Shown: in pieces, positions 22,785 through 33,639 of the stretch | Layout of the letters: the number at the start of each line of letters is the position of its first letter | How positions within the stretch are numbered: the stretch's first letter is position 1 | Origin: Ceratobasidium sp. AG-K | Lineage: Eukaryota > Basidiomycota > Agaricomycetes > Cantharellales > Ceratobasidiaceae | NCBI GenBank assembly: GCA_037039685.1 | Contig: JAWNGF010000004.1 | Coordinates: forward strand, 2,976,001 to 3,040,000 | Reading direction: 5' to 3' | DNA: 64,000 nucleotides | Made by a program: the position numbers and the translations under genes | Notes under the pieces: model-generated | Seen by the model: the letters and a program-made list of their open reading frames with translations, nothing else | The model's database searches: none | Told to the model about the DNA's origin: nothing

Positions 22785-23278
22785 AGCAGCACGACATGCA
22801 GCTCGTGCACACATTGTTCAACCTCACACCACTGGTACAGCACATCCAGCAGGGGAGGTTTGGTAGTAAACAAGAGTAAGTCAAACTCCACCCCTTCTCC
22901 GGTCCTCCCCTAACAAACTATCACCTGTCCAACATGTCTCTGCATCACCCCACCCCGGTCTGTAGCCTACTTTGACGCCAGATGGTCCTGGCCCACTGGC
23001 TGTTCCTTGTGCCTGGTAACCGGCTGTAAAATCTACCAGTCTTGCAACATCAGTTGGTTGTAACCGTGTTGGGCGCCAATCCATGAGACTGTGAGCCGGC
23101 TGCATCCGCCTGCTCTGCTATGCAAACTGTTTATTTGTTATTTTGCCTTAATGCCCAGAATATTCTTTGGCACGACCTTGTGGGACGTTTGCCGGCCCGA
23201 CCAGGCACCACTGGTACCCATCCCATTTACGTTTTGTTCCCGACTTTCCTGCTTGCACCATATGGCATAGCACCCGGA
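22785..23278. promoter_or_regulatory. Spacer between divergent transposase and DUF6532 genes
   Basis: These 494 bp separate the two divergent gene starts and must hold both promoters if the genes are transcribed. No convincing TATA box is visible in either direction. Confidence 0.35.
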
Positions 23279-26014
23279 ATGGCGAGGGCCAAGCAACCTT
23301 CACAATTGACTGGCATTAACGTGAGTGTCCGGTTGCCCCAAAGTTACAATGGTGATTTGAAGCTATTTAAGGAATGTCAGACGAGGATTGAAAGATGCCA
23401 ACCACTGAATGCCATCTGCCCTTGCCCAACCTCTAACTCAACGCGTTAAACCATTGACTACTGCGGCAGACAAACTCTTGTTGCCTGTCACTCAATCTGT
23501 AAGTCAATCATAAATTCACCTCACAATGTGTGACTGATATTCCATTAATCTAGGACATTGAACTTGCAACTGCTGAGCCAAAGCGCCCTCAGCAAGTGCG
23601 CCGACCCTCAGCTTGAAAGCTTGAATCTGGTATGTTTACCCAGGTTGTGCCTTGTTGAAATGGTACTGACGCTCTGTGAGACAAATACAAAGCCAGCTCA
23701 AGGGGGTCAAGTCGACCTCCAACCCCTTCCAAAACAACCCCACTCCCAAAAACCAAGAAACACCAACACAGCAAACAAGGTAATTGCCCCAGACGCATCA
23801 CCTGTCCCAACTCTGGGACAGCGAGCAACTATAGCTTGCCAGGTAAGTACCCTTCCCGCCTTAGAGCAACGCATAGATACTAACTTGAATAATCCGCCAG
23901 AACCACCTGCCATGCCGGGATCTCAATCTGGCAATCCGTTTCTGGAGAGCCAAGATCCGACCAGGAATCACATCCGCATTGACGGTTGGGTGGCAGCCAT
24001 CCAGCGTGCGACGGACTTCCTTGGGGTCAATGCCTCAACACTATTGCCAAAGACCCTCAAAAACATCCTCGCTGCAATGGCTGACTCGGCAGAAGATCCT
24101 GAGATGTCTCCCATGGACACTACAGGGTGGAGTGCTCCGGCGAGTGTCCTCTCATTGTCAGCGACGCCCTTGCTGATACCCTTCCAACAGACCATCTTGC
24201 AACCGGCCTGACAGGTGGTCCTGGAAAGTGGACACCCATCACATGCCACAGAAACCCCCAGTAAGCCCAGCACTCAAATCCCCATGCCTCGACTAACTTG
24301 GTGCCCACTCAGAAGGCGGGCCCGACCCATCAGCAAAATTCAGCTCAGAACTCACACCAATGAATCCAGAGGCACCTGTAGAAGCGCCGGTTGACAACAA
24401 TACAGCGACGGAATTGGAGACCAAGTCCTCCATTGTTGAGCTTGGGCCCGGCAACTCTGAATCACAACACCAGATCCCTGCAGCTACTCTCCCGGCCCCG
24501 GCTAAACCCCACCCCCCTGGCAACTGGGGTGATTTGGCTATGCCTTGCAATACACGTGCAAATGCCGACACCACAAATGCCAACAGATCTTTGTCCAAGT
24601 CCAATGCCTTGGATATGGATTCAGACTTGGATAGCATACATGCTAGCAAATACCCACGGCTTGCTGGGTCCCAAGGCCCCCACCCGTCCTATTCTTGAGT
24701 TAGCCAAATTCTTCCTCACTCATGTGCCAAATCTAAGTCGCAGCACACCCAAGTTCAGTCCGCCGCTCCAAGACGGGGCTCAAAGCCCCCACCACTTACT
24801 TCTGGGCAAGCTGTTGAAGCACCAGTCCCACCTGAAAAGCAAACTCCGCCTTTGGAGTTGCTTCCCGATCCCCCTCTCCTGCCCACCTCGGACTTCTGTG
24901 CTATCCTTACTTGGGCAACGCATATGGCCCAACATGCGACCACCCGGAATGATGGTTCCAACAACACATACCAGCTCCTCACCAACGTACTTGGCAACTT
25001 GAACTCACATACAGTACATTCGACTGCTGGTACCAAACCCGGCTTTGGCACCCACCCCCAGCAACTCCCGGCGCATCCAAACCACATGGATTTTGTCAAG
25101 GATGATGCCAAGGCTTGCGAGGCCCAGGCTGCTCGAGCGACAGGCAAACACATTGTAAGTGCCATTCGATGTTGGTTGCTGTACATATGTTGATACTTAC
25201 ACATAGCATTCCTGCCAACAGCCCACCCTTGAAGACTTCCCCGGCTTACCTCGGTGTGTTGCAAAATTGGCAATGCAGGAGCTGCTTGCCATTGCTTTTA
25301 CACGCAGCCCATATGAAACGTTTGGCACGCTATGTGAGTGGGCAGAGGAGGCATTTGAGCTTGTCTGGCACCGAGAAGCACCGGATGTGCCTTATGAGAA
25401 GCCTCCAATTGCCCTCCTTTGTATTGTAAGTGCACTCATCAGCTCTCGTGTCCAACTGACCAACAAAGTGAAGATGGTTCACCATATATCCTGGTTCCGT
25501 GGTGAGCTCAAGACTAGGCTTTGTCCAAAAATCGAGTCTGAATATGGGTTCAAAAACCCACCTCAAACGCACAAGGACCTTTGGCATAACTGCAAACTTG
25601 TCAGAAAGCTTGCCTCAAATGTATTTTATTGCAAAGTGAGCAGAAAGCCTTGGGCCCTGCTGATTGGACAACTAACTTGTTGACCAGGATCTACAAGCAG
25701 ACATCAATGCTTATGAACACCCTGAAGTCGAAAAATGCATTGCCACAGGGTTTTTCTCGGGGCCCAACTTGATTGGCATGCATTTTCACAACAAATTCCG
25801 CCCAATCCCTCTCCCAGCTGTGGCGACAATCCTTACAACAATGCAGCACTGCATCAAGGAGTGGGAGACTGGACACTGTACCAAGTTGGACCTGAACGCC
25901 GGCAAGCAGGCAAGAGTCTATGAGGCACATCTCAAGGGGCTGATTGCATACGCTACACTGGCCCCAAAACGTTTGCGGGATTTCCGCAGGGAATGGTTTT
26001 GGTTTGGGGCATAA
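23279..26014 (+). pseudogene. DUF6532-domain protein gene, with in-frame stops
   Basis: The likely start is 23279 (MARAKQPSQLTGIN, then a GTGAGT donor at 23321). The middle part is low-complexity and Pro/Ser/Thr-rich, and I could not fix its exons. The conserved C-terminal part is clear: exons to 25154, 25222-25425, 25474-25635 and 25688-26014. The last three are 68, 54 and 109 codons in phase 0. DUF6532 hallmarks in order are LEDFPG, YETFGTLCEWAEEAFELVW, YGFKNPPQTHKDLWHN, FSGPNLIGMHFHNKF, PLPAVATILTTMQHCIKEW and a closing REWFWFGA. A TGA at 24696-24698 interrupts the frame upstream of the domain, and another in-frame TGA lies near 23618. The domain function is unknown; such genes are abundant in basidiomycetes. 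Its location inside the transposon suggests cargo or an accessory role. Confidence 0.72.
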
Positions 26015-27070
26015 GTGCTATGCCTTGACTCCAGCCTGTCGAGATTGACCTCCCCATGTTAGTGCCCACGCTGGGACTCCTCTGAACAAGGAGCCGCCTG
26101 TTCAGCCAATTACTTGTGCCAACCAAATCCGCCCAGACACACCAGTTCCACAGTCTGGCATGGTTTCACAAGAAGATTCACATGCGACGGCCAAGAGAAA
26201 GCGGCATACCAAGCACTAGGCTTGGGCAGTTTTGGCCCAACAGTCTTTGGCCCAACTGTGTACTCCTATTTGCTTGACCTTGTAATATAAAAACCCCAGT
26301 CTCTCTGCTCTGTTCTTCATTTGCCCTCCCCTCTGCTATATCCTTTCCCTTTGCCTGTGTGTATTTCTTTGTACAATACAACTTACTTCACAGCCACCTC
26401 TCCAAACATCTTGCAAATGCCCCAATTCCGCTTAAATGTATGTCTCTCTCTTTATCGTGTGGTTTTGACATTCATCAAACTTGTTTTCACCTCAGGTAAC
26501 TTGTCTGCTTTTGTTGATCTGTACCCCGCTCCCATTTGTGTACTTCATGTATTGCATATCCCTGTGTGAAATATAAACCCTACCTCATACAAGCGAATTG
26601 GTAAATGTTCAAACACGCTGTTGGCTAACCAAATGAATCCCAATGCCAACAATTGATTTCCACCTGGATGGGTTTGCATTTGATTGCATCAAATGTTAAG
26701 CGCAATTGATCTACGGATGGCTCAGAAGCGATTTTGATTCTTCTGATTGGTATTTCCAATGTTGTCAGCTACCCCGGCAATCTGCTCTTCACTCCCTGCT
26801 GGTATGAGACAATATGACACAGTTGTAGAACAATGTAATAGCACAGCTAGATTGTAATGATCATATCAAACAGGGTGTAATTAACTCAAATGACCTGATG
26901 TAATTAAGAGAAACGACTTGGTGTAATTACATTGTGTCATGAGGTCTCATGATGCTCAACGGTTTGTCATGACACGATTTGAAAGTGGGGGGAATGTGTA
27001 AGGAGTAATCTTGCAATTTAGAGTCATAAAGTGTCATGCCCTGTTATGTTGTCCTTGATTTTTTCCAGAG
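26015..27070. other. Right subterminal region of the Plavaka element
   Basis: I see no gene. Around 26830-26935 are several TGTAAT(T) words on one strand; the left end (19270-19440) carries the same word in both orientations. A gaaagtggggg(g)aatgt motif occurs at both ends in direct orientation, near 19274 and 26981. The 26280-26400 part has a TATA-like sequence with no gene behind it. Confidence 0.5.
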
Positions 27071-27181
27071 AAGAGTCTACAGCCACTTAAGTGTGGTGTG
27101 ATTCAAGAGGTCCCTTAGGTCTTAGTGCCATCCACTCTCCCTTGCGTTTGTCTCATAGCCACTAAGAAGAAGCTCACAACA

Positions 27182-27335
27182 GCATGGTCTTTACACTTAC
27201 TGTTTATCCACTTCCATTAGTGGTGGCTTTCTCTAATTAAATCACTCAGCCACTGATTGCAGACCATGCAAATGAATTTCAGCAAGAGGACTGGGACCCT
27301 AGTCTGCTTGTATTTGGTATGTTGGATATGTGAAA
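27182..27335. other. Short unassigned spacer between two LTRs
   Basis: The first five bases are the target duplication of the solo B LTR. I see nothing in the rest. Confidence 0.5.
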
Positions 27336-27849
27336 TGTTGTGACCTGTCTGTTGTGACCCATCCCTCCCTCCTTCTCTGTTTGCAGACTTGTGGCTTGTA
27401 CTGGCGCCTTAAGTGCCCCTCTCCCTTTGTGGAGGCCCTCTCCCTTGTTTAGTGAGGTGTATGGATGATGTGTCACCATGAGTCATATGACTCATGCTGT
27501 CTTCTATTGGCTGGCCTGCGCAGCCCCCTTTATGACTTTGACTTTGACTCAGACTTGTGACTCATGTATGTACTATGACTCACTTGTTCTTGGAGTATAT
27601 ATACTGGCTTGCAAGCATGGTCATCCCCAGCTTGCTTTGCCTCATCAACTCTCCCTGCAGTGTGATCAGAGGCACTTGGCTACTTAGCCCTTAGCGCAGC
27701 CACTTGGACTTAGGAGCTAGTGACTTGTACTGACAAGACTAGTGTTTGTCCGCCTTAGTGATAGAGTCTTAGAAGACTTATCACATATTGTTCTCACATC
27801 TCAAAGGCCATTAGCAGTCATCAACCATAGGCATTAGCAGGTTGTGGCA
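27336..27849 (+). mobile_element. Isolated LTR of family A, plus orientation
   Basis: This is the reverse complement of the family A LTRs (28279, 31450, 31939, 46589), running from tgttgtgacctgtc to cattagcaggttgtggca. TATATATAC lies near 27596, followed by the cagcttgctttgcctc self-priming block. No internal sequence is attached. No matching 5-bp flanks are visible (tgaaa or ctgtc on the left, gcagg on the right), so it may be a recombined or eroded solo LTR. The left end could instead be 27350. Confidence 0.8.
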
Positions 27850-28234
27850 GCAGGCCCCAGAGCTTTTTGGAAGTGGGGCTTGTTGCTCTGCAGAAACTGA
27901 TGTGTATGTGCTTGGGATGGTACACCAGGTGATGCTGAAGTGTTACTATGAAAGCTGAACACACAATCCATGGTAATCAGACAATTTTGGTATGCATCCT
28001 TATTTGAACCTCCAATTTTTGCTTCAACATGTCCTACAGGAGGTTCTTACTGGGAAGCTGCTGTTTTGCAAAATTCAAAACTCATGGGCACTCCATAGTG
28101 CTGTATTAATGGAACATAAAATCCCACAGTGTCCCAAGAGTTTGTTGCCACTGTTGCAACTTAACAATGCATTTTGGGGGGCATTGACAAAGAGCTGGAT
28201 TCATGAGCCAAGTAGAGGAGCAAAAGTGACAGAG
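27850..28234. other. Unassigned spacer
   Basis: I see no gene or repeat in this stretch. A 100-codon open frame crossing it lacks motifs. Confidence 0.4.
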
Positions 28235-28278
28235 TGTTGTGAGCCAGCTCACTCCATTAGACTCGTCTTGCGTCTTGC
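28235..28278 (+). repeat. First 44 bp of a family B LTR, interrupted by A1
   Basis: The sequence tgttgtgagccagctcactc and what follows matches the start of the B-type solo LTR at 18904 (tgtcgtgagccagctcactc). It breaks off at 28278, exactly where the A1 LTR begins with TGTTGCAACC. The rest of this LTR should lie right of the window if the interpretation of nested insertion is right. Confidence 0.75.
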
Positions 28279-28774
28279 TGTTGCAACCTGCTAATGCCTA
28301 TGGTTGACAACTGCCAATGGCCTTTGAGATGTGAGAACAATGTGTGATAAGTCTTCTAAGACTCTATCACCAAGGTGGACAAACGCTAGTCTTGTCGGTA
28401 CAAGTCACTAGCTCCTAAGTCCAAGTGGCTGTGCTAAAGGCTAAGTAGCCAAGTGCCTCTGATCACACTGCAGGGAGAGTTGACAAGGCAAAGCAAGCTG
28501 GGGATGACCATGCTTGCAAGCCAGTATATATACTCAGAAAACAAGTGAGTCATAGTAAATACATGAGTCACAAGTCTGAGTCAAAGTCTGAGTCATAAAG
28601 GGGGCTGCATAGGCCAGCCAATAGAAAACAGCATGAGTCATATGACTCATGGTGACACATCATCCATACACCTCACTAAACAAGGGAGAGGGCACAACAA
28701 AGAGAAAGGGTGCTTAAGGCGCCAATACAAGCCATGAGACCGCAAACAGAGACAGAGGGAGGGATGGGTCACAC
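28279..28774 (-). repeat. 3' LTR of A1
   Basis: It starts tgttgcaacctgctaatgcc. The far end is eroded (gggtcacaca instead of the usual ...catgaca) and the polypurine tract next to it is missing. It shares subgroup features with the LTR at 31450 (caccaaggtggacaaacg, gtgctaaaggctaag) that differ from the A2 LTRs. Confidence 0.8.
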
Positions 28775-28877
28775 AGCGCTCCACTACACTTGCCTATTTG
28801 CTGGTGACCCATTCCTTCAACTCCAACCACCCAACATGCTCTGCCAGGGCACGCATGTCCGCCTCAAGGACCTCATT

Positions 28878-29978
28878 CATTCAGTCCCACTTTTCCTGGT
28901 AGAGGTGGTCAAGCTCTTCTTGGTGCTGTTCTTGAAGGTGCTTAAGTGCTGCCACCTCCCGTCTGGACCACTGTTCTTGCCTGTGGTCAAGCCATTTGTT
29001 GAGCTGCATTGATGCTCCAAGAACCGCATTGGATGAGGCAGTAGGCCTCGAGGACGTTGGTGTTGCAAGGCATTTGGTCAGATGTGGGGTGTGGCTCCAT
29101 GTTGGCGATGGCATTGCCAACATCAGCAATGAGAGCCTTGACATTTGCTTGGGCTTTGTCCCACATGGCCTCCCATTCTTGTTTGACTTGTTTGGCCTCC
29201 TCGTTGGTGATGTGAGGAGGGACAGGGATGTCATTCCTGCTTTCAGAACTTGGGGGTGCAGGGGGGACCTTGACAGCCTCTTTGTTGACGTCCTCCATTG
29301 ACTGTCCTGCCAGGTTGACGTGTCCACTCCTGTTGGTGCCTTTTGACCAGTCAATGGTCTTGAAGGAAGGATTGTCTCTGGGGTAAGTCTTTGTGGGGCC
29401 AGGTAGTTGTTCAAACTCACAGTCTGTTGGCCATCCTGACTCAAAGTCTGTAGCGCATGGGCGCCACCAGATTCCCTCCTCGTCGTGGTGTCCGCCGTTG
29501 TTGAGGGCAAGGCAAGGATTGTTCTCTTGCTGGAACCACTCATCTCCTTCCCACTTGAAACTGGTATTGCAGTTCCAGGCATCCATGCTTTTGAGGACGG
29601 TGTTGTGGACAGTGAGTCCAATACAGCCATGGCAGTGGGAGTATTTGTTCTGACCAATGTTGGTGGGGTTGGAAGGCTGGCTGTTGGGGTGGCTGACCCA
29701 GAGAAGGGAGCCAAGGCAAGGGGTGATGAGGGACTTGCGCTGTTTGTCCCATTTGACGGTTGCCTGCTCCTGTAGGGGAATGTACCCCAACTGGATGCTG
29801 GGCTCAAGGACCTCAGCAAGAGCCTTGGCCTTGTTGAGAGACCAGGGAGCAGTGTCCCAGTTGTTGATGGCAAACTTGCCTGGTCCGGCAAGCTTGAGGG
29901 CTTTTCTGTAGGCCCTAGCTTTCTTGTAGGCAGGACCCAGGAGATGGCAGAGGAGGCAGCAGTGCAAGTGGCAGGCAT
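28878..29978 (-). pseudogene. Post-pol accessory ORF of A1
   Basis: The ORF starts at 29978 (MPATCTAASS), 64 nt inside the end of pol in another frame. A 1-nt loss near 29938 shifts the frame. The body then reads YRKALKLAGPGKFAINNWDT, LEPSIQLGYIPL, KYSHCHGCIGLTVHN, GGHHDEEGIWWRPCATDF, and a coiled-coil tail (HRQEQWSRREVAALKHLQEQ) in a shifted frame. The C-x-G-C pair plus later Cys/His residues could bind zinc; this is inference. Related ORFs occupy the same place in A2, A3 and, more distantly, B. I know of no assigned function. Confidence 0.65.
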
Positions 29979-31449
29979 AACTGGTACGGAGGGGAAGAGC
30001 TATTTGTGAGGGTGGGAGTGTTTGGCAGTGAACTAAGAGTAGTAGGCTGAAGAGCTGGAGTGATGATTTCTGCCGCTTTCCCCTTCACCTTTTTGTACTC
30101 TGAGGCAGTGAAATTCAGAGGAAGAGGGCCAGTGGGAAATTCCTTTTGGAACTTTCTCATGATATGAGTCAGCTTGGCAAAGTTTTCCACTGGTTCTTCT
30201 GTATCTTCTAGAGGACTGTAACCTTTCCATCTGATGTGGTATTTCAGCCCATCAGGGTCTTGATACCAATCTACAATTTTCTCAACTTCATACTCCTCTT
30301 CGCCTTCCTTGGTCATGATTAGCAGAGGTTGGGGCTGATTTCGTTGGAAGTCTAAGTCTTCAGTATAGGGAGTCAGCATGTTTCCATGGAAGACATTGTG
30401 AATATGCATGGACTTGGGAAGATCAAGTTGGTAGGCATGTGAAGAGATCTGTTTTTTCACAACAATGGGACCTGTCTTCTTGTCATCAAGCTTCTTGCTT
30501 GGTCGTCTTGTGGTGATGTTGGTAGTCAAGAGCCACACATTGTCCCCTTCCTTGTAAAGTGTTTTTGGGGTTTCTTCCTTTGATTGATGGTATTCCATCA
30601 GAGCTTTTGTTTCCTCCCACTCAACCTCCATGACCTTTGTCCATTTGTCTCCTTCTGGAGAGCAAGTCACGTAGTCTTCAATGGACCATTTGGGTGTCAT
30701 GCCATAGGTGACTTTGAACAGTGATTTGTTTGTGACTTGGTTCTTGTGGTTGTTGTGGCAGAATTCTGCAATGGGTAACCAATCCTGCTTGTGATTTCCA
30801 AAGATGTGGACCCATCCTTTGAGCCACTGGTTTGTGCTTTCCACCAGGCCATCAGTTTTGGGGTGGAAGGCAGTGGAGAAAGTTCCTTGGATTCCCAACC
30901 ACTTGTAGACGGCTTCCAGGAAGTGTGATTTGAAGGTGGTTCCTCTATCTGAGATGGTGGTTTTGGGGAAACCATGAAGGCACCATACTTCTTTCACAAA
31001 AATATTGGCTAGCTCCTCTGAGTTTGTGGACTCCTTGCAGGGAATGAAGTGTGCCATTCCAGAAAAGCGGTCCATCACAACAAGGACACTGTCGAACCCT
31101 TGTGACTTTGGCAATTTTACAATGAAATCATATGCAATGTTTTCCCAAGGTTTCTCTGGGATGGGCAAGGGTTTGAGAGGAAGGTGTCCTTTGCTTCCCT
31201 TCCCCCTTTGGCACGCTTTGCAGCTGTCAATGTACTTGTTGACTTGGGCTTTCATGCCTGGCCAGTAGTAGTTTCTAGAAATGAGTTCTAGGGTTCTGGC
31301 TTGTCCTTGGTGGCCAGCAATGGGCAAGTTGTGATGGAGCTTCAGAAGTCTCAATTTGATGTCCTTTTCATCTGGTACAACAATTCTTCCTTGGTACCAG
31401 AGGAGATCTTCACTCATTTTGTAGTCTTTGAACTGCTTTTTCACAGAGG
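29915..31449 (-). pseudogene. Integrase and chromodomain part of A1 pol
   Basis: The open frame runs from the break at 31449 to TGA at 29915. It shows the end of the zinc finger (GHQGQARTLELISRNYYWPG then C-x2-C in CKACQRG), the integrase core with VVMDRFSGMAHFIPC and TISDRGTTF and the Glu in DGLVESTNQWL, and the GPF-like module. A chromodomain follows (EEYEVEKIVDWYQDPDGLKY). A few residues between the core and the tail are missing relative to A2 (a HKQDWLPI join). The break at the right is due to A3 insertion. Confidence 0.85.
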
Positions 31450-31938
31450 TGTCGCAACCTGCTAATGCCTATGGTTGACAACTGCCAATGGCCTTTGAGA
31501 TGTGAGAACAATGTGTGATAAGTCTTCTAAGACTCTATCACCAAGGTGGACAAACGCTAGTCTTGTCAGTACAAGTCACTAGCTCCTAAGTCCAAGTGGC
31601 TGTGCTAAAGGCTAAGTAGCCAAGTGCCTCTGATCACACTGCAGGGAGAGTTGACAAGGCAAAGCAAGCTGGGGATGACCATGCTTGCAAGCCAGTATAT
31701 ATACTCAGAAAACAAGTGAGTCATAGTAAATACATGACTCACAAGTCTGAGTCAAAGTCCAAGTCATAAAGGGGGCTGTATAGGCCAGCCAATAGAAGAC
31801 AGCATGAGTTGTAAGACTCATGGTAACACATCATCCATCCACCTCACTAATTGAGGGAGAGGGCTCTACAAAGAGAAAGGGTGCTTAAGGTGCCAGTACA
31901 AGCCACAAGACTGCAAACAGGAAACAGAGGGAGGGACA
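31450..31938 (-). repeat. 3' LTR of A3, main part
   Basis: It starts tgtcgcaacctgctaatgcc and continues, after the A2 insertion, with the last 10 bp at 47092-47101 (ggtgacaaca). Together that is 499 bp. The A2 target duplication ggaca ends this part (31934-31938) and recurs at 47087-47091. Confidence 0.8.
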
Positions 31939-32436
31939 TGTCGCAACCTGCTAATGCCTATGGTTGACGACTGCTAATGGCCTTTGAGATGTGAGAACAA
32001 TATGTGATAAGTCTTCTAAGACTCTATCACTAAGGTGGACGAACACCAGTCTTGTCAGTACAAGTCACTAGCTCCTAAGTCCAAGTGGCTGTGCTAAGGG
32101 CTAAGTAGCCAAGTGCCTCTGATCACACTGCAGGGAGAGTTGACAAGGCAAAGCAAGCTGGGGATGACCATGCTTGCAAGCCAGTATATATACTCTGAGA
32201 ACAAGTGAGTCATAGTATATACATGAGTCACAGGTCTGAGTCAAAGTCCAAGTCATAAAGGGGGCTGTGCAGGCCAGCCAATAGAAAACAGCATGAGTCA
32301 TATGACTCATGGTGACACATCATCCATACACCTCACTAAACAAGGGAGAGGGCTCTACAAGGAGAAGGGGCGCTTAAGGCACCAGTACAAGCCATGAGAC
32401 CGCATAGAAGAGGACAGGGAGAGACAGGTCATGACA
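31939..32436 (-). repeat. 3' LTR of A2
   Basis: It is 498 bp, starts TGTCGCAACC and ends GGTCATGACA. Next to it on the internal side is the polypurine tract, read on plus as ttgccccccc. Confidence 0.88.
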
Positions 32437-32476
32437 TTGCCCCCCCACAAAGGTGAGTGTAGTGGAGCACACTTGC

Positions 32477-33639
32477 CTATTTGCGGGCGACCCATTCCTT
32501 CAGCTCCAGCCAGCCAACCCTTTCTGCCAGGGCGCGCATGTCTGCTTCAAGGACCTTGTTCATAAGGTCCCATTTTTCCTGGTAGAGGCAGTCGAGCTCC
32601 TCCTGGTGCTGTTCTCGTAGGCGCTTGAGCTCTGCCGTTTCTTGTTGGGACCACTGTTCTTGCCTGTGGTCCAGCCATTTGTTGAGCTGCTTGACGCTCC
32701 AGGAACCACATTGGACAAGGCGGTAAGCCTCAAGGACGTTGGCATTGCATGGCATCTGGTTGGCTGGTGGGTGTGGTTCCATGTTGGCAATTGCGTTGCC
32801 AACGTCGGCAATGAGTGCCTCAACGTTTGCTCAAGCCTTGTCCCAGGTGCTCTCCCATTCTTGTTTGAGTTGTTCAGCCTCCTTGTCGGTGATGTGGGGA
32901 GGGGCAGGGAGGTTGTTCCCGCCTTCAGAGTTTGGGGGTGCAGGGGGGACTTTGACCACTCCCTCCCTGTCGTCTCCCATTGGCTGTCCCACCAGGTTGA
33001 CATGTCTGCTTCCGTCAGCGCCTTTTGACCAGTCAATAGCGCTGAAGGAGGGATTGTCTCTTGGGTAAGTTTTTGAGGGGCCAGGTATTTGTTCAAACTC
33101 ACATTCCATTGGCCATCCTGACTCGAAGTCTGTGGCACATGGGCACCACCATTCCCTTCCTTGTCGCAATGTCTGCAGTTGTTGAGGGCCAAGCAAGGGT
33201 TGTTTTCCTGCTTGAACCACTTGTCTCCTTCCCATTTGAAACCAGTGTTGCGGTTCCAGGTGTCCATGCTCTTGAGGACAACATTGTGGACAGTGAGTCC
33301 AATACAACCACGGCAGTGGGAATATTTGTTGCGGCCAATGTTGGTGGGATTGGAAGGCCTGGAGTCAGGGTGGCTGACCCAGAGGAGGGAGCCAAGGCAC
33401 AGGGTGATAAGGGACCTACGCTGTTTGTCCCACTTGATGGTTGCTCCCTCCCGTAGGGGGATGTACCCCAACTGGATGCTGGGCTCAAGGGCCTCAGCAA
33501 GGGCCTTGGCCTTGTTGAGAGACCAGGGGGCGGTGTCCTGGTTGTTGACAGCAAATTTGCCTGGCCTGGCAAGCTTGAGGGCCTTTCTGTAGGCCCTAAC
33601 TTTCTTGTAGTCAGGGACCCGGGAGAAAGCGGCAGGCAT
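32477..33639 (-). pseudogene. Post-pol accessory ORF of A2
   Basis: The start at 33639 reads MPAAFSRVPDYKKVRAYRKA. The N-terminal half contains KYSHCRGCIGLTVHN with the C-x-G-C motif and further Cys/His residues (NNCRHCDKEG). A small deletion near 33160 shifts the frame. The frame then reads WWCPCATDFESGW and a Pro-rich linker (VKVPPAPPNSE) and meets a TGA near 32831. The tail is a charged coiled coil (ELKRLREQHQEELDCLYQEK) ending WVARK at 32477. The complete protein would be near 390 residues. Function is unknown. Confidence 0.68.

Larger units (their letters stand above)
19252..27070. mobile_element. 7.8-kb Plavaka-type DNA transposon with a DUF6532 gene
   Basis: The left end is CTCTGCAAAAACC. 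The right end, read inwards, is CTCTGGAAAAAATC. The termini are flanked by AA (19250-19251 and 27071-27072), consistent with the 2-3 bp duplications of CACTA-like transposases. The boundaries are fixed independently because the element interrupts a recognisable 457-bp LTR. It holds a Plavaka transposase on minus and a DUF6532 gene on plus, diverging from a roughly 500-bp spacer. Repeated TGTAAT words crowd both subterminal regions, as expected for transposase binding sites. Both genes carry in-frame stops, so this copy is not autonomous. Confidence 0.75.
18904..27181 (+). mobile_element. Solo LTR of family B, split by a DNA transposon
   Basis: Bases 18904-19251 and 27071-27181 match, in reverse complement, the LTRs of element B (38255-38711 and 45016-45472). 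Omitting one copy of the 2-bp AA duplication, the two parts add up to 457 bp, the B LTR length. The outer flanks carry a perfect 5-bp duplication, gcatg at 18899-18903 and 27182-27186. There is no internal retrotransposon sequence, so this is a solo LTR left by LTR-LTR recombination. The LTR keeps a TATATATA box near 19160 and the downstream cagcttgttttgtct block used for self-priming in this family. Confidence 0.85.
28279..31449 (-). mobile_element. A1: family A Ty3/gypsy element, 3' portion, cut by A3
   Basis: From left to right (element 3' to 5') this is the 3' LTR, the post-pol ORF and the chromodomain and integrase part of pol. It stops inside the integrase zinc-finger region at 31449, where the A3 LTR starts abruptly. 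Gag, protease, RT and RNase H are not on this side; they are expected beyond 64000, preceded by the duplicate agagg. Confidence 0.75.

Noticed and set aside
27336..28774. The A LTRs at 27336 (plus) and 28279 (minus) as one element with inverted ends
   Set aside because: They are in opposite orientation with no internal retrotransposon sequence between them, and a B-type LTR fragment separates them. They are independent insertions.
28881..29978. A 365-codon open frame over the A1 accessory region
   Set aside because: Only its first codons and last part belong to the accessory ORF. The middle is a Ser/Pro/Leu-rich out-of-frame reading caused by small indels; the A2 and A3 copies show the true frame.
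32101..32310. Repeated ~70-aa frames in the A LTRs (also 27478-27687) and ~74-aa frames in the B LTRs
   Set aside because: They lie wholly inside LTRs, span promoter and self-priming signals, and occur only because the LTR copies are similar.
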